This document shows, piece by piece, positions 35,164 to 44,413 of a stretch of DNA of 64,000 nucleotides. This DNA is from Idiomarina sp. PL1-037. Its GTDB lineage: Bacteria > Pseudomonadota > Gammaproteobacteria > Enterobacterales > Alteromonadaceae. Location: the NCBI RefSeq assembly GCF_034422975.1, contig NZ_CP139873.1:2108001-2172000 (forward strand), written 5' to 3'. The notes beneath the pieces are model-generated. The model was not told the DNA's origin. It did no database searches and saw nothing but the letters and a program-made list of their open reading frames with translations. Positions within the stretch are counted from its first letter, which is position 1. Each line of letters begins with the position of its first letter. Position numbers and translations under genes: made by a program.

Positions 35164-36197
35164 TAGAAATCCTCTTTAGTCACCGCACAGCGGCGCGCCT
35201 CTTCTGCTTCTATATCGCCACGGGCCAGTAATTTCTTGAGTGCCTGATCTAATGTTTGCATACCCCGCTCAGCTCCGGTTTGAATAGAAGAGTACATTTG
35301 CGCCACTTTGTCTTCCCGAATCAAGTTCTTAATAGCTGGCGACGACAGCATAATTTCATGTGCGGCGACACGACCGCCACCCACTCGTTTCAGCAGGCTC
35401 TGCGAGATAACCGCACGCAAAGATTCCGACAGCATGGAACGGATCATCGGTTTATCATCCCCCGGGAACACATCAATAATACGGTCAATGGTTTTTGGTG
35501 CAGAGGTTGTATGCAAAGTACCTAAAACCAAATGCCCGGTTTCAGCTGCCGTCATGGCCAAACGAATGGTTTCTAAATCGCGCATTTCACCCACCAGAAT
35601 CACATCAGGGTCTTCACGCAGTGCTGAACGCAGAGCCGCACTGAAACTGCGAGTATCCCGATGAACTTCACGCTGGCTGACCAGGCTTTTCTGGTTATCG
35701 TGCACAAATTCAATAGGGTCTTCTATAGTCAAAATATGCAGCGCCCGGGTCTGGTTTAAATAATTAACCATGGCGGCCAATGTGGTTGATTTACCCGAGC
35801 CGGTCGGTCCGGTTACCAACACTAATCCCCGGTTGGCACTGACAATGTCCTTAAATATTTCCGGGGCATCCAGTTGATCTAAAGTGGTGACTTCGGCAGG
35901 TATCATACGAAAAGCCGCTGCGATGCCTTTACGCTGCGTGAAAACGTTGGCGCGGAAACGCGCAACGCCTTCAATTTCAAATGAAAAATCACACTCGAAC
36001 TTTTCTTCAAACTCCTGCCACTGGCCTTTGGTCATCACCTCAAACAACATGTCTTTCAGCTCATCCGGCTGGTGTTCGGGTTGATTTAGCGGACGAATGT
36101 CCCCATCCACTCTAATCATAGGGACACTGCCGGAGGACAAATGTAAGTCCGAGGCATTTTGTTTCACACTAAAGGCCAGTAATTCGTTAACATTCAT
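35163..36197 (-). CDS. pilT: Type IV pilus retraction ATPase PilT
   Basis: A 344-residue hexameric ATPase that depolymerises type IV pili, powering twitching and DNA uptake. Walker A is GPTGSGKSTT, the Asp box and Walker B follow (DPDVILVGEMRD), and the His box contains GHLVLGTLHT. It starts MNVNELLAFSVKQNASDLHL, the standard PilT opening; the longer frame has non-homologous extra residues. It is divergent from yggS with only 24 bp between starts, so promoters must overlap coding sequence. Confidence 0.95.
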   Translation of the reverse strand: MNVNELLAFSVKQNASDLHLSSGSVPMIRVDGDIRPLNQPEHQPDELKDMLFEVMTKGQWQEFEEKFECDFSFEIEGVARFRANVFTQRKGIAAAFRMIPAEVTTLDQLDAPEIFKDIVSANRGLVLVTGPTGSGKSTTLAAMVNYLNQTRALHILTIEDPIEFVHDNQKSLVSQREVHRDTRSFSAALRSALREDPDVILVGEMRDLETIRLAMTAAETGHLVLGTLHTTSAPKTIDRIIDVFPGDDKPMIRSMLSESLRAVISQSLLKRVGGGRVAAHEIMLSSPAIKNLIREDKVAQMYSSIQTGAERGMQTLDQALKKLLARGDIEAEEARRCAVTKEDF

Positions 36198-36221
36198 ATA
36201 TCTAATCCCTGAATAAGTGAG

Positions 36222-36944
36222 ATGACGGTGGCAATGACAACTAAGGTAGCAGAAAAGATAACAAATAATCTCGCGGAAATACGTCAGCAATTGCAGATTT
36301 TATCTGAAGAATCGCCACACCCGCAGTCAATAAGATTGTTGGCGGTGAGTAAAAAGCACTCTTTGGAAGCAATAAAAGCCGCTATTGCCGCCGGACAAAT
36401 GCATTTCGGCGAAAACTATGTTCAGGAAGCCGTTGATAAAATTACTCAGCTAAAAGAACAAACTACCGAGCCGGTGCAGTGGCATTTTATTGGCCCGGTT
36501 CAGTCGAACAAAACCAAAGACATAGCTCAGCACTTTGACTGGGTACAGAGCGTAGAGCGGGAAAAAATCGCTCGTCGTCTCAATGAGCAGCGCCCCGACG
36601 ATTCTCAACAGCTCAACCTGTTATTGCAGGTTAATATTGATGATGACGACAACAAATCGGGGTTAGCTCCCGAGCAGGTTGATGCTTTAGCGGAATACGT
36701 TATGAATTGCCCTAAACTCAAGTTACGCGGTTTAATGACTATTCTTAAAGCCGGGACAGCAGAAGACGAACGGAAAGAAAGTTTTCAACACATGTATAAG
36801 CTCTACCAAAAGTTGCAACAAACTTATGGCGAGCAAATTGATACCTTATCCATGGGGATGTCGGGTGATATGCGACAAGCGGTACTTGAGGGTGCTAACA
36901 TGGTACGTATTGGAACAGCAATTTTTGGAGAACGGGAGTCCTAA
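36222..36944 (+). CDS. yggS: PLP homeostasis protein YggS
   Basis: A 240-residue pyridoxal-phosphate-binding protein (PLPBP family, alanine-racemase-like fold) that buffers PLP and affects amino-acid pools. The PLP lysine lies in LLAVSKKHS (about residue 44), followed by HFGENYVQEA and, near the C-terminus, the phosphate loop LSMGMSGDM. A second ATG 12 bp downstream is an alternative start. It overlaps proC by one base, a conserved pairing. Confidence 0.94.
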   Translation: MTVAMTTKVAEKITNNLAEIRQQLQILSEESPHPQSIRLLAVSKKHSLEAIKAAIAAGQMHFGENYVQEAVDKITQLKEQTTEPVQWHFIGPVQSNKTKDIAQHFDWVQSVEREKIARRLNEQRPDDSQQLNLLLQVNIDDDDNKSGLAPEQVDALAEYVMNCPKLKLRGLMTILKAGTAEDERKESFQHMYKLYQKLQQTYGEQIDTLSMGMSGDMRQAVLEGANMVRIGTAIFGERES

Positions 36945-37768
36945 TGAACGACATTCGGAATATTGCCTTTATTGGCGCAGGAAACATGACACAAAGCATT
37001 GTCGGCGGTATGTGCAAAAGCGGTTATCCCGCTGACAAAGTCTGGGTCAGTAATCCCAGTGATGCCAAATTAGAAAAAATGAAGTCGGATCTGGGTGTGA
37101 ATACCAGCAACGATAATCTGGAAGTGGTGAAGAACGCGGACGCTATCGTACTGTCGGTTAAGCCTCAGTTAATGGCAGAAGTTTGCGCTCACTTACGTGA
37201 AAACGTTCACAACTTAACTGACAAGCTCATCATCACTATTGCTGCTGGTATTCGTATTCCTAAATATCGCGAGTATTTAGGGGAAAACATCCGTATTATC
37301 CGTGTTATGCCAAATACGCCGTCACTGGTAGGTCAGGGCATGTCTGGTTTAGTTACGGACAACTCTGTAGACGAAGCGGATAAAAACTTTGTAACCGAAG
37401 CCTTTAACGGCGTAGGTGAAACACTCTGGGTTAGTGACGAAGATCAACTCGATATTCTTGGCGCCGTAGCAGGCAGTGGGCCAGCTTACTTTTTCGAGTT
37501 TATGGACAGCCTGGCAAAAGCTGCCACCGAGCTTGGTTTTGATGCCGAGAAAGCCCGCTCCATGGTTCAGCAAACCTGTTTAGGCGCTGCACAAATGGCT
37601 AAAGAAAGTGAGTTATCATTGGAGGATTTGCGCAAGCAAGTCACCAGTAAAGGCGGCTCTACGGCTAAGGGTGTTGAAGCATATCAAGACTCTGACCTAC
37701 ACGGCATTTCGGAAAAAGCCGTAAAAGCCGCAGTTAACCGTAATCAGGAAATGGCGAAACTCTTTTAG
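36944..37768 (+). CDS. proC: Pyrroline-5-carboxylate reductase
   Basis: A 274-residue NAD(P)H-dependent reductase catalysing the last step of proline synthesis. It has the Rossmann loop IGAGNMTQSIVGG (residues 10-20), and the C-terminal P5CR signature lies in the segment with VTSKGGSTAKGVEA. Upstream steps ProB and ProA are at 46-48 kb. It starts on the yggS stop (TAATG) and is followed by yggT after 8 bp. Confidence 0.97.
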   Translation: MNDIRNIAFIGAGNMTQSIVGGMCKSGYPADKVWVSNPSDAKLEKMKSDLGVNTSNDNLEVVKNADAIVLSVKPQLMAEVCAHLRENVHNLTDKLIITIAAGIRIPKYREYLGENIRIIRVMPNTPSLVGQGMSGLVTDNSVDEADKNFVTEAFNGVGETLWVSDEDQLDILGAVAGSGPAYFFEFMDSLAKAATELGFDAEKARSMVQQTCLGAAQMAKESELSLEDLRKQVTSKGGSTAKGVEAYQDSDLHGISEKAVKAAVNRNQEMAKLF

Positions 37769-37776
37769 GAGTCACT

Positions 37777-38304
37777 ATGAATAACGCCCTTACATTTTTA
37801 GTCGCAACCATAATTGACCTGTATTTGGTCATCGTACTTTTGCGACTCTGGATGCAGTTAACTCAAGCTGACTTTTATAACCCGGTCAGCCAGTTTGTTT
37901 ATAAGGCAACCCAGCCTGTAGTGGGTCCGCTGCGCAGCTTTATGCCAATGCTGGGCAAGCTGGATACAGCCAGCTTAATTTTTGCTTTGGCATTAGGTAT
38001 GTTAAAAGTCGCCGCCCTGGTTTGGCTAAATGACTTAGCTGTTAGTCCGTTGGTTATTGTCATTCAGGGAGTATTAACGGCTGTAAGCAGTTTGCTGTCA
38101 ATGTTGTTCTGGGTACTGGTTATTAGGGCAATACTCAGCTGGTTCTCACAAGGGTACAACCCGGTAGAAGCCATGCTGCACCAAATCACAGAGCCGCTAT
38201 TAGCGCCTGTACGTAAAATTCTTCCTCCAATAGGAGGATTAGATTTATCGGTACTGGTTGTCATTATTGCACTGCAGTTTTTGCGTATATTGATTGGTGT
38301 TTAA
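37777..38304 (+). CDS. yggT: YggT family membrane protein
   Basis: A 175-residue integral membrane protein with two YGGT repeats. Each repeat has a hydrophobic hairpin and a conserved P-rich turn (NPVSQFVYKATQPVVGPLR; NPVEAMLHQITEPLLAPVRK). Members are linked to osmotic tolerance and cell-shape roles, but the precise function is unknown. It is part of yggS-proC-yggT, a conserved cluster. Confidence 0.9.
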   Translation: MNNALTFLVATIIDLYLVIVLLRLWMQLTQADFYNPVSQFVYKATQPVVGPLRSFMPMLGKLDTASLIFALALGMLKVAALVWLNDLAVSPLVIVIQGVLTAVSSLLSMLFWVLVIRAILSWFSQGYNPVEAMLHQITEPLLAPVRKILPPIGGLDLSVLVVIIALQFLRILIGV

Positions 38305-38326
38305 TACTACTGGTGGAGGAAAAGTG

Positions 38327-38749
38327 ATGAGTAAAGCATTCTTTGTTAAAACAGTAATGGTCGTTTCTTTAATATTTTCAGGCATTGTTATGGCTGAACA
38401 GAAAGAGTCCCTGGGCGACTGGGATGTTCACTACAGCGCTTTTAACTCCACCTCTTTATCCCCTTCTATTGCGACGCAATACGACTTAACTCGCAGCGCA
38501 TCAAAAGGCGTTCTCAATATTGCGGTATTGGATAAAAAGACTCAAAAAGCGCAAACACCCGAGGTAACCGGACAAGTGGTGAATCCGCTGGGACAAATAC
38601 AGGAGCTCGATTTTCAACAGGTGACTGAAGGTGATGCCAGTTATTACCTGGCTCAGTTTGAGCACTCTAATGCCGAAACCCTGCGTTTTACCATTCAGGT
38701 TGGTGAACATCAGTTTAAATTTAACCAGGAGTTCTGGTTGAACGACTAG
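38327..38749 (+). CDS. DUF4426 periplasmic protein
   Basis: A 140-residue protein with an N-terminal signal peptide (MSKAFFVKTVMVVSLIFSG) and a beta-rich domain typical of DUF4426 proteins. The function is unknown. The ATG at 38327 lies 8 bp after a strong GGTGGAGG, so the longer frame overlapping yggT is rejected. It is the last gene of the yggS cluster, and its stop overlaps nhaP2 tail to tail by 4 bp. Confidence 0.85.
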   Translation: MSKAFFVKTVMVVSLIFSGIVMAEQKESLGDWDVHYSAFNSTSLSPSIATQYDLTRSASKGVLNIAVLDKKTQKAQTPEVTGQVVNPLGQIQELDFQQVTEGDASYYLAQFEHSNAETLRFTIQVGEHQFKFNQEFWLND

Positions 38750-40476
38750 CTTTGAACCGGCTTAACGCCTATCGACTGAATATCACCTTTATCGCTGATT
38801 TTTCTTACCGTCAGAATGACATCGCCCAAACGTATATTGTCACCAATAACAACGCGGCGATGGAATTTCTGCGAGAAGTAATCAGCGATTGTCGTACTCA
38901 GCAGAGCATCGTCCAGATTACCCAGAGGATAAAAGCTACCGACATCGGCCAACGTCAGATCGCCACGCAAAGTAAAGTCACCAAAGAAGTCTTTCTCGGA
39001 TACTTTTAAGCCCTTACCGCCTGACGCTAAAATTCTGCTCACCTCATCAATATCGTTTACCGTCGCAGCAACCAGTAGGCCATCACCCTCCTCCACCATC
39101 GGCTGGGTTTCTGGCTGCAACCATTCTCCGTCGCGAATTAACCCCACGAAAGTAGCCGGCGCCGTCAGTTTTAGTTCCTTCCAGGTATGGTCACAAGCCG
39201 GCGAGTGTTTATCGATGCGGTATAACCACACCTCCAGCGCCTCTTTACTGGGCACCGATGATAGTGGCATACGCTGCTGAGGCCTAGCTTTTAGCGGCAC
39301 CTCAAGCCCTAACCAACGCGCTACCGGTGCAATGCTCCACCCCTGAATAATGAGTGAAATCATCACTACCACAAAGGCGATATCAAAATACAATTCTTGA
39401 TCAGGTACGCCACTCAACCAGGGGAATAACGCCAGTATAATAGGAACCGCACCCCGTAAGCCTACCCAGCTAATAAACACTTGTTCACGCCAGGGAAAGC
39501 TAAACGGCAATAAGCTAATAACCACAGCTAACGGGCGGGCAATAAAAATTAAAGTAAAGGCAATACCAATGGCTACCGGCGCGTTAGCCACTAAGTGAGA
39601 AGGAACAACCAATAACCCCAGAATAAGGAACATGGCTATCTGACTTAGCCAGGCGAGCCCATCCTGCACTTGCAATATATGTACTAGTTGAGGCAGCCTC
39701 GCATTACCAATAACAAAGCCCATTAAATAAACCGCCAGAAACCCACTGGCATGGAGTTTTGCTGTTAGCGCATAAATGGAAATAGCGCAGGCTACCGCGA
39801 GCAATGGAAAGAAGCTGAAACTAAGAGGCAACTTACGTGCCGCAATAATGAATAACCGACCACCTAACCAACCTATGGTGAGGCCGCCAATTAGCTGCCA
39901 AACAATGTCCAGGCCTACCCAATACCAGTCGGGAAAGCTGCCGCTGGCTACAGCACCGGTCATGGTTAAAGTTAGAATAACGGCCATGGGGTCGTTACTG
40001 CCCGACTCTATCTCAAGGGTAGATGCGACCCGCTCTTTAATTTGCAACCCGCGGGACTGAAATATGCCAAACACCGCCGCGGCATCGGTTGAGCTGAGTA
40101 TCGCTCCCATTAGTAAAGCCGCAGGCCAGGGTAAACCAAACCAATACACCGCTGCAGAAGCCACCATAGTACAGGTTAATGCGACACCTATGGTTGCCAG
40201 GCTAATAGCCGGCCAGAGCGCTACCCGAAAGCGCTCAGGGTGTGTGCGCATGCCCCCGTCAAACAAAATAATAACCAGAGCCGCAGAGCCAATAAAAAAT
40301 GCAATATCCGGATTGTTAAACTCGACACCTAATACACCTTGCTCACCCGCAAGCATTCCAATTAACAAAAAGGTCAGCAGTACAGGTGCACCCAGCCGGT
40401 TGGATGCTACAGCGGCTAAAATGCTGACAACCAGCAGCAAGCCACACAATAAAATCAAGGTGTTAGCCGAATCCAA
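38746..40476 (-). CDS. nhaP2: Potassium/proton antiporter NhaP2 (CvrA)
   Basis: A 576-residue CPA1 antiporter. About 12-13 hydrophobic segments fill residues 1-390, with the transport-core ESGSNDPMA motif (about 156-164). The cytoplasmic tail has an RCK-C (TrkA-C) domain (about 400-480) and a C-terminal domain of the CorC/HlyC type, the NhaP2 arrangement. It probably exports K+ or Na+ in exchange for protons. It sits between the yggT cluster and rdgB, which are neighbours in many relatives. Confidence 0.92.
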   Translation of the reverse strand: MDSANTLILLCGLLLVVSILAAVASNRLGAPVLLTFLLIGMLAGEQGVLGVEFNNPDIAFFIGSAALVIILFDGGMRTHPERFRVALWPAISLATIGVALTCTMVASAAVYWFGLPWPAALLMGAILSSTDAAAVFGIFQSRGLQIKERVASTLEIESGSNDPMAVILTLTMTGAVASGSFPDWYWVGLDIVWQLIGGLTIGWLGGRLFIIAARKLPLSFSFFPLLAVACAISIYALTAKLHASGFLAVYLMGFVIGNARLPQLVHILQVQDGLAWLSQIAMFLILGLLVVPSHLVANAPVAIGIAFTLIFIARPLAVVISLLPFSFPWREQVFISWVGLRGAVPIILALFPWLSGVPDQELYFDIAFVVVMISLIIQGWSIAPVARWLGLEVPLKARPQQRMPLSSVPSKEALEVWLYRIDKHSPACDHTWKELKLTAPATFVGLIRDGEWLQPETQPMVEEGDGLLVAATVNDIDEVSRILASGGKGLKVSEKDFFGDFTLRGDLTLADVGSFYPLGNLDDALLSTTIADYFSQKFHRRVVIGDNIRLGDVILTVRKISDKGDIQSIGVKPVQS

Positions 40477-40606
40477 ATAGAATCTCCTTATCTTTGTCTC
40501 TGCTTGTTCATAATAGCAGGTTTCACTTAGAGGCTAATGTTAGATTTCAAATCCCGTTAAAACCCTTTATCCTGTGCCTCTTGATAATTAGGGTACAGGT
40601 TCGCTT

Positions 40607-41218
40607 ATGACGTCACAAAAAACCTTAGTGCTGGCTACCGGCAACGCAGGAAAAGTTGCCGAGTTGCGTCACATGTTAAGTCAGACACATGCCACCGCCG
40701 ACTGGCAAGTTCGCCCGCAGTCAGAGTGGGACTTCGCTGAGGCTGATGAAACCGGCACCACTTTTGTTGAAAATGCCATTATAAAAGCTCGTCACGCTTG
40801 CCGGCAAACGGGGTTACCTGCTATTGCGGATGATTCAGGTCTGGCCGTTAAGGCTTTAAATGGCGTTCCGGGTGTTTATTCTGCTCGTTATGCTGGTCCC
40901 AATGCGACAGACTCCGATAATATCAATAAATTATTACAGGCTTTAGAGGGCACTGAAGAGCACCAGCGGCAGGCCAGTTTTTATTGCGTATTGGTTTATA
41001 TGCAAAGCGCAGAAGATCCGACACCAATCATCTGCCAGGGCCGCTGGGACGGACACATATTAACTCATCCGGTTGGTGAAGAAGGCTTCGGTTACGACCC
41101 TGTGTTCTGGGTTAAAGAAAAAAACTGTTCCGCAGCGCAATTAAGCAAAACAGAAAAACAAGGGCTCAGCCACCGCGGACAAGCGTTAAAGCTACTACTG
41201 GAGCAATTGGCTGAATGA
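40607..41218 (+). CDS. rdgB: dITP/XTP pyrophosphatase
   Basis: A 203-residue Ham1/RdgB enzyme that clears ITP, dITP and XTP from nucleotide pools. Visible motifs are LATGNAGKVAEL near the N-terminus, ADDSGL, and GFGYDPVF, with the C-terminal SHRGQAL substrate-binding segment. It overlaps hemW by 4 bp (ATGA), the conserved rdgB-hemW pair. Confidence 0.97.
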   Translation: MTSQKTLVLATGNAGKVAELRHMLSQTHATADWQVRPQSEWDFAEADETGTTFVENAIIKARHACRQTGLPAIADDSGLAVKALNGVPGVYSARYAGPNATDSDNINKLLQALEGTEEHQRQASFYCVLVYMQSAEDPTPIICQGRWDGHILTHPVGEEGFGYDPVFWVKEKNCSAAQLSKTEKQGLSHRGQALKLLLEQLAE

Positions 41219-42366
41219 CTTCTCCTCTGACGCTTCCACCGCTGTCTCTGTACATACACATTCCATGGTGTATTCAGAAGTGCCCTTATTGTGATTTTAA
41301 TTCTCATAAACTGACCGGCGATGTGCCCGAAGCAAGCTATGTCGGGCGTCTTTTAGAAGACCTACGAGCCGACTTTGACTGGGTTCAGGATCGGGAAATT
41401 CAGTCAATATTTATCGGCGGGGGCACGCCGAGTGTATTATCCGCAAAAGCAATACAGCAGTTAATGGATGGTGTCCGTTCAATAGTGACATTAAGTTCCG
41501 ACTGTGAAGTGACCATGGAAGCGAACCCGGGAACCTTTGAGACCGAAAAATTCTCTGCTTTCGTTGCCGCAGGCATCAACCGGTTGTCTATTGGTGTTCA
41601 GAGCTTACAGGAGCACCAATTACAACGCCTGGGGCGTATTCACAATCCGCAGCAGGCAAAAGATGCAGCCACTCACGCAAGTGAATTACCGCTATCCAGT
41701 TTTAATCTCGATCTTATGCATGGCTTACCGGATCAGACTGTAGAAATGGCATTAGACGACCTACGCCAGGTCATTGCCCTGAACCCGCCGCATATTTCCT
41801 GGTACCAATTAACTATTGAGCCTAACACGCTATTCGCAAGCCAACCTCCGGAACTACCGGACGACGACACACTGTGGGAAATTTATCAGCAGGGTCATAA
41901 ACTTCTGGAAGCAGCAGGTTATTCTCAGTACGAAGTGAGCGCTTACGCTAAACCGGGCCATCAGAGCAGGCATAACCGTAACTACTGGCAATATGGCGAC
42001 TATTTAGGTATTGGCTGCGGAGCCCACAGCAAAGTCACTCTGCCTCCGCAAAATAAAATCCTGCGTTGCGAAAAAGTGAAGCACCCCAAAGGCTATTTAG
42101 ATTTAACCAAGCCTCTGCGTTATCAATTAAAAGAAGTCGCAGTAGATGACCGCTTGTTTGAGTTTTTCATGAACCAATTCCGCCTACTGGAGCCGGTTAG
42201 TAAAAATAACTTTGAACAAACCACAGCTCTTTCTGCAGAGCTAGCCTCAAAGCAGTTAGCGAAAGCGAAAACTCTGGAGCTTGTAGCAGAAGACGGGCGT
42301 AACTGGCAACTGACTCAACGCGGCCACCGATTCTTAAACTCGGTTCTGGATACGCTTCTGGATTAA
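41215..42366 (+). CDS. hemW: Heme chaperone HemW (radical SAM)
   Basis: A 383-residue radical-SAM protein related to HemN but used for heme insertion into target proteins. The cluster-binding motif C-X3-C-X2-C is at Cys19, Cys23 and Cys26 (WCIQKCPYC). The extra cysteine typical of HemN next to this motif is missing (PYCDF rather than PYCxC), which supports HemW. It also has GGGTPS and the EANPGT segment. It is coupled to rdgB. Confidence 0.95.
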   Translation: MTSPLTLPPLSLYIHIPWCIQKCPYCDFNSHKLTGDVPEASYVGRLLEDLRADFDWVQDREIQSIFIGGGTPSVLSAKAIQQLMDGVRSIVTLSSDCEVTMEANPGTFETEKFSAFVAAGINRLSIGVQSLQEHQLQRLGRIHNPQQAKDAATHASELPLSSFNLDLMHGLPDQTVEMALDDLRQVIALNPPHISWYQLTIEPNTLFASQPPELPDDDTLWEIYQQGHKLLEAAGYSQYEVSAYAKPGHQSRHNRNYWQYGDYLGIGCGAHSKVTLPPQNKILRCEKVKHPKGYLDLTKPLRYQLKEVAVDDRLFEFFMNQFRLLEPVSKNNFEQTTALSAELASKQLAKAKTLELVAEDGRNWQLTQRGHRFLNSVLDTLLD

Positions 42367-42383
42367 CCCAGAAGCGTGGCAGA

Positions 42384-43100
42384 TTAGTTTATTTTAAACT
42401 GAAGGTCCCAAACACCATGACCTTTTCCTTCGCCACGGCGTTCAAACTTGGTTTTGGGTCGGCTGTCAGGACGTGGTACGTAATCACCTGAAGACGACAA
42501 ATTCGTTAACCGGGGTTCGTCACTCAAAACTTCCAGCATATGCTCTGCATAGTTTTCCCAGTCTGTTGCCAGATGAATGACTCCGCCAGTCTCAATTTTC
42601 TGAATTAATAATTGCACAAACTCGGGCTGTACGATGCGCCGTTTATGGTGGCGCTTCTTGTGCCAGGGGTCCGGAAAGAAAATTTGAACGCAGTTCAGAC
42701 TGTTATCCGGAATGCATTGTTTTAATACTTCGACCGCATCTTCATGACACACCCGGAGGTTTTTCACCCCTGCATCCTCTACAGCCATAAGACACGCGCC
42801 TACACCCGGCTCATGAACTTCTATACCAATAAAGTCTCGTTCAGGAGCATTAGCGGCCATTTCGACCAATGAATGCCCCATGCCAAAACCAATCTCCAGA
42901 GTTACCGGCGCTTGCCGGCCAAACACCTCAACTAAATTCAACCGGCCATTCTCCAGAGCTAAACCTACTGAAGGCCAAAGACGTTCAATTGCAGCAGCCT
43001 GCCCTTTTGTCAGTCTTCCTTCTCTTTTCACAAAGCTCCGCACTGTTCTCACATATTTTCCGGCAGCGGCGGCTTCTTCGGCAGTTTTAAAATGGCTCAT
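42384..43100 (-). CDS. trmB: tRNA (guanine-N7)-methyltransferase
   Basis: A 238-residue SAM-dependent enzyme that makes m7G46 in tRNA. It has the SAM-binding LEIGFGMGHSLVEMA segment and the TrmB-typical FPDPWHKKRHHKRR block. AGGAAA sits just upstream of the ATG at 43100 (MSHFKTA); the longer frame is rejected. It is convergent with hemW and separated from it by 17 bp, and follows the ompA-like gene's terminator. Confidence 0.96.
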   Translation of the reverse strand: MSHFKTAEEAAAAGKYVRTVRSFVKREGRLTKGQAAAIERLWPSVGLALENGRLNLVEVFGRQAPVTLEIGFGMGHSLVEMAANAPERDFIGIEVHEPGVGACLMAVEDAGVKNLRVCHEDAVEVLKQCIPDNSLNCVQIFFPDPWHKKRHHKRRIVQPEFVQLLIQKIETGGVIHLATDWENYAEHMLEVLSDEPRLTNLSSSGDYVPRPDSRPKTKFERRGEGKGHGVWDLQFKIN

Positions 43101-43134
43101 GACTTTCCTGAAAATTAATGACTTAGCTAATACC

Positions 43135-43166
43135 AAAAAAACAGGCCTGAAAAATCAGGCCTGTTT
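43135..43166 (-). terminator. Intrinsic terminator of the OmpA-family gene
   Basis: AAACAGGCCTGA (43139-43150) pairs perfectly with TCAGGCCTGTTT (43155-43166) around four bases. The A-run at 43135-43140 becomes the U-run on the minus strand. Confidence 0.9.
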
Positions 43167-43212
43167 AGAGTAGAACCATTATCGCTATTTCAAGCAATCA
43201 ATACAATCAGTA

Positions 43213-44298
43213 TTAACGAGTTTTAGGCACCCGGTTTACGACTTTCAATGTTGCTTCTATGCGACGGTTTTCCTGTCTGTCAGCAGCACTGTTTTCACGA
43301 ACTTTTGGTTGAGATTCGCCGTGACCTTTGAAGTCAACGCGGCTTTTCTCAATACCATGTTGTTTAACAAGTGCATTGGCAACAGCTTCTGCACGACGTT
43401 CAGACAACCACTGGTTATATTTCGCTTCGCCCGTGCTATCCGTGTGTCCGTGAATAGTGATATCTAACTGTGGATGCTCTTTCATGAACTCTGCCATATC
43501 TTTGATATCTGACCGTTCACCGCTGCGAATGCTGGACGAGTTTAAGTCAAACTCTACCAGCAACTCTTCGGTAATAGTCTCGTTTTCATAAAGAATACAG
43601 CCGGTCTCATCTACTGAATAATTTTTAGGCGTATTGGCACATTTGTCTTTTGAATCAACAACGCCGTCACCATCAGAATCTACAGATTTAGGTTCAGGTG
43701 CCGCTTTTTGAGGTTCAGGACGTGGCTCTGGACGTGCTTTTGGTTCAGGGCTCGTGTCACGACCGCCAAAGAACCATTGCAAACCAACGTTTGCGAACAT
43801 TTCCGTGTAGTCTTCTTCCCAGCCACGCTGAGCACCACCTTCAACACGCCATGCCAGATTATCGGTAATAAAGCTGCGATGCCCAAGAGTGACTCGCGCA
43901 GCAACATCTGTAACATCACCAATTTCGGTGTTGTTCAAACCTAAACCAGCATAAAAGTTGTTGTTGAAGTGGTATAACGCATCAACACCGTAGCTGTCAC
44001 CGTATGCATCGCCTGCGCCAACCAGGTCGGCTTCCATATAGTCATAATAAACACGGGCTTCCCATGCTTCGGTAAACATCATGCCGGCTTCAACACCTGA
44101 AGTAATGGTTTTGAAGCCGTCATCAACAGAGAATACTTGCCCATTTTTTACCGCAACGCGATCGTCGTCGGCAGAAAACGCACCCAGGCGCGCGCCCAGA
44201 TAAAAGTCGTTTTGCTCAACCTCAGTCTGCTGTGCAAAAACTGGAGCGGTTAACCCCGCGGTTAGCAAAGATATAGTGATTAAATTTAAGGTTTTCAT
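43213..44298 (-). CDS. OmpA-family outer-membrane protein
   Basis: A 361-residue protein with a signal peptide (MKTLNLITISLLTAGLTAPVFAQ), an N-terminal eight-strand beta-barrel (about 30-180), and a Pro/Glu-rich hinge with repeated PEP units. A calcium-type DSDGDGVVDSKDKC segment follows, and then a C-terminal OmpA domain (about 250-355) containing HGHTDSTGEAKYN and LSERRAEAV, which binds peptidoglycan. AAGGAG precedes the ATG at 44298. It likely anchors the outer membrane to the cell wall; similar porins occur in Shewanella and Alteromonas. Not assigned strictly to ompA. Confidence 0.92.
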   Translation of the reverse strand: MKTLNLITISLLTAGLTAPVFAQQTEVEQNDFYLGARLGAFSADDDRVAVKNGQVFSVDDGFKTITSGVEAGMMFTEAWEARVYYDYMEADLVGAGDAYGDSYGVDALYHFNNNFYAGLGLNNTEIGDVTDVAARVTLGHRSFITDNLAWRVEGGAQRGWEEDYTEMFANVGLQWFFGGRDTSPEPKARPEPRPEPQKAAPEPKSVDSDGDGVVDSKDKCANTPKNYSVDETGCILYENETITEELLVEFDLNSSSIRSGERSDIKDMAEFMKEHPQLDITIHGHTDSTGEAKYNQWLSERRAEAVANALVKQHGIEKSRVDFKGHGESQPKVRENSAADRQENRRIEATLKVVNRVPKTR

Positions 44299-44413
44299 TG
44301 CAAAGCTCCTTTTAATTGCAATAACAATCATGCTCGGAATATGAGACACTGTATATGTCATAAATAGTAGTACATTTTTCAATTAAGTCACTTTTATTTG
44401 CAGAGATTTACAG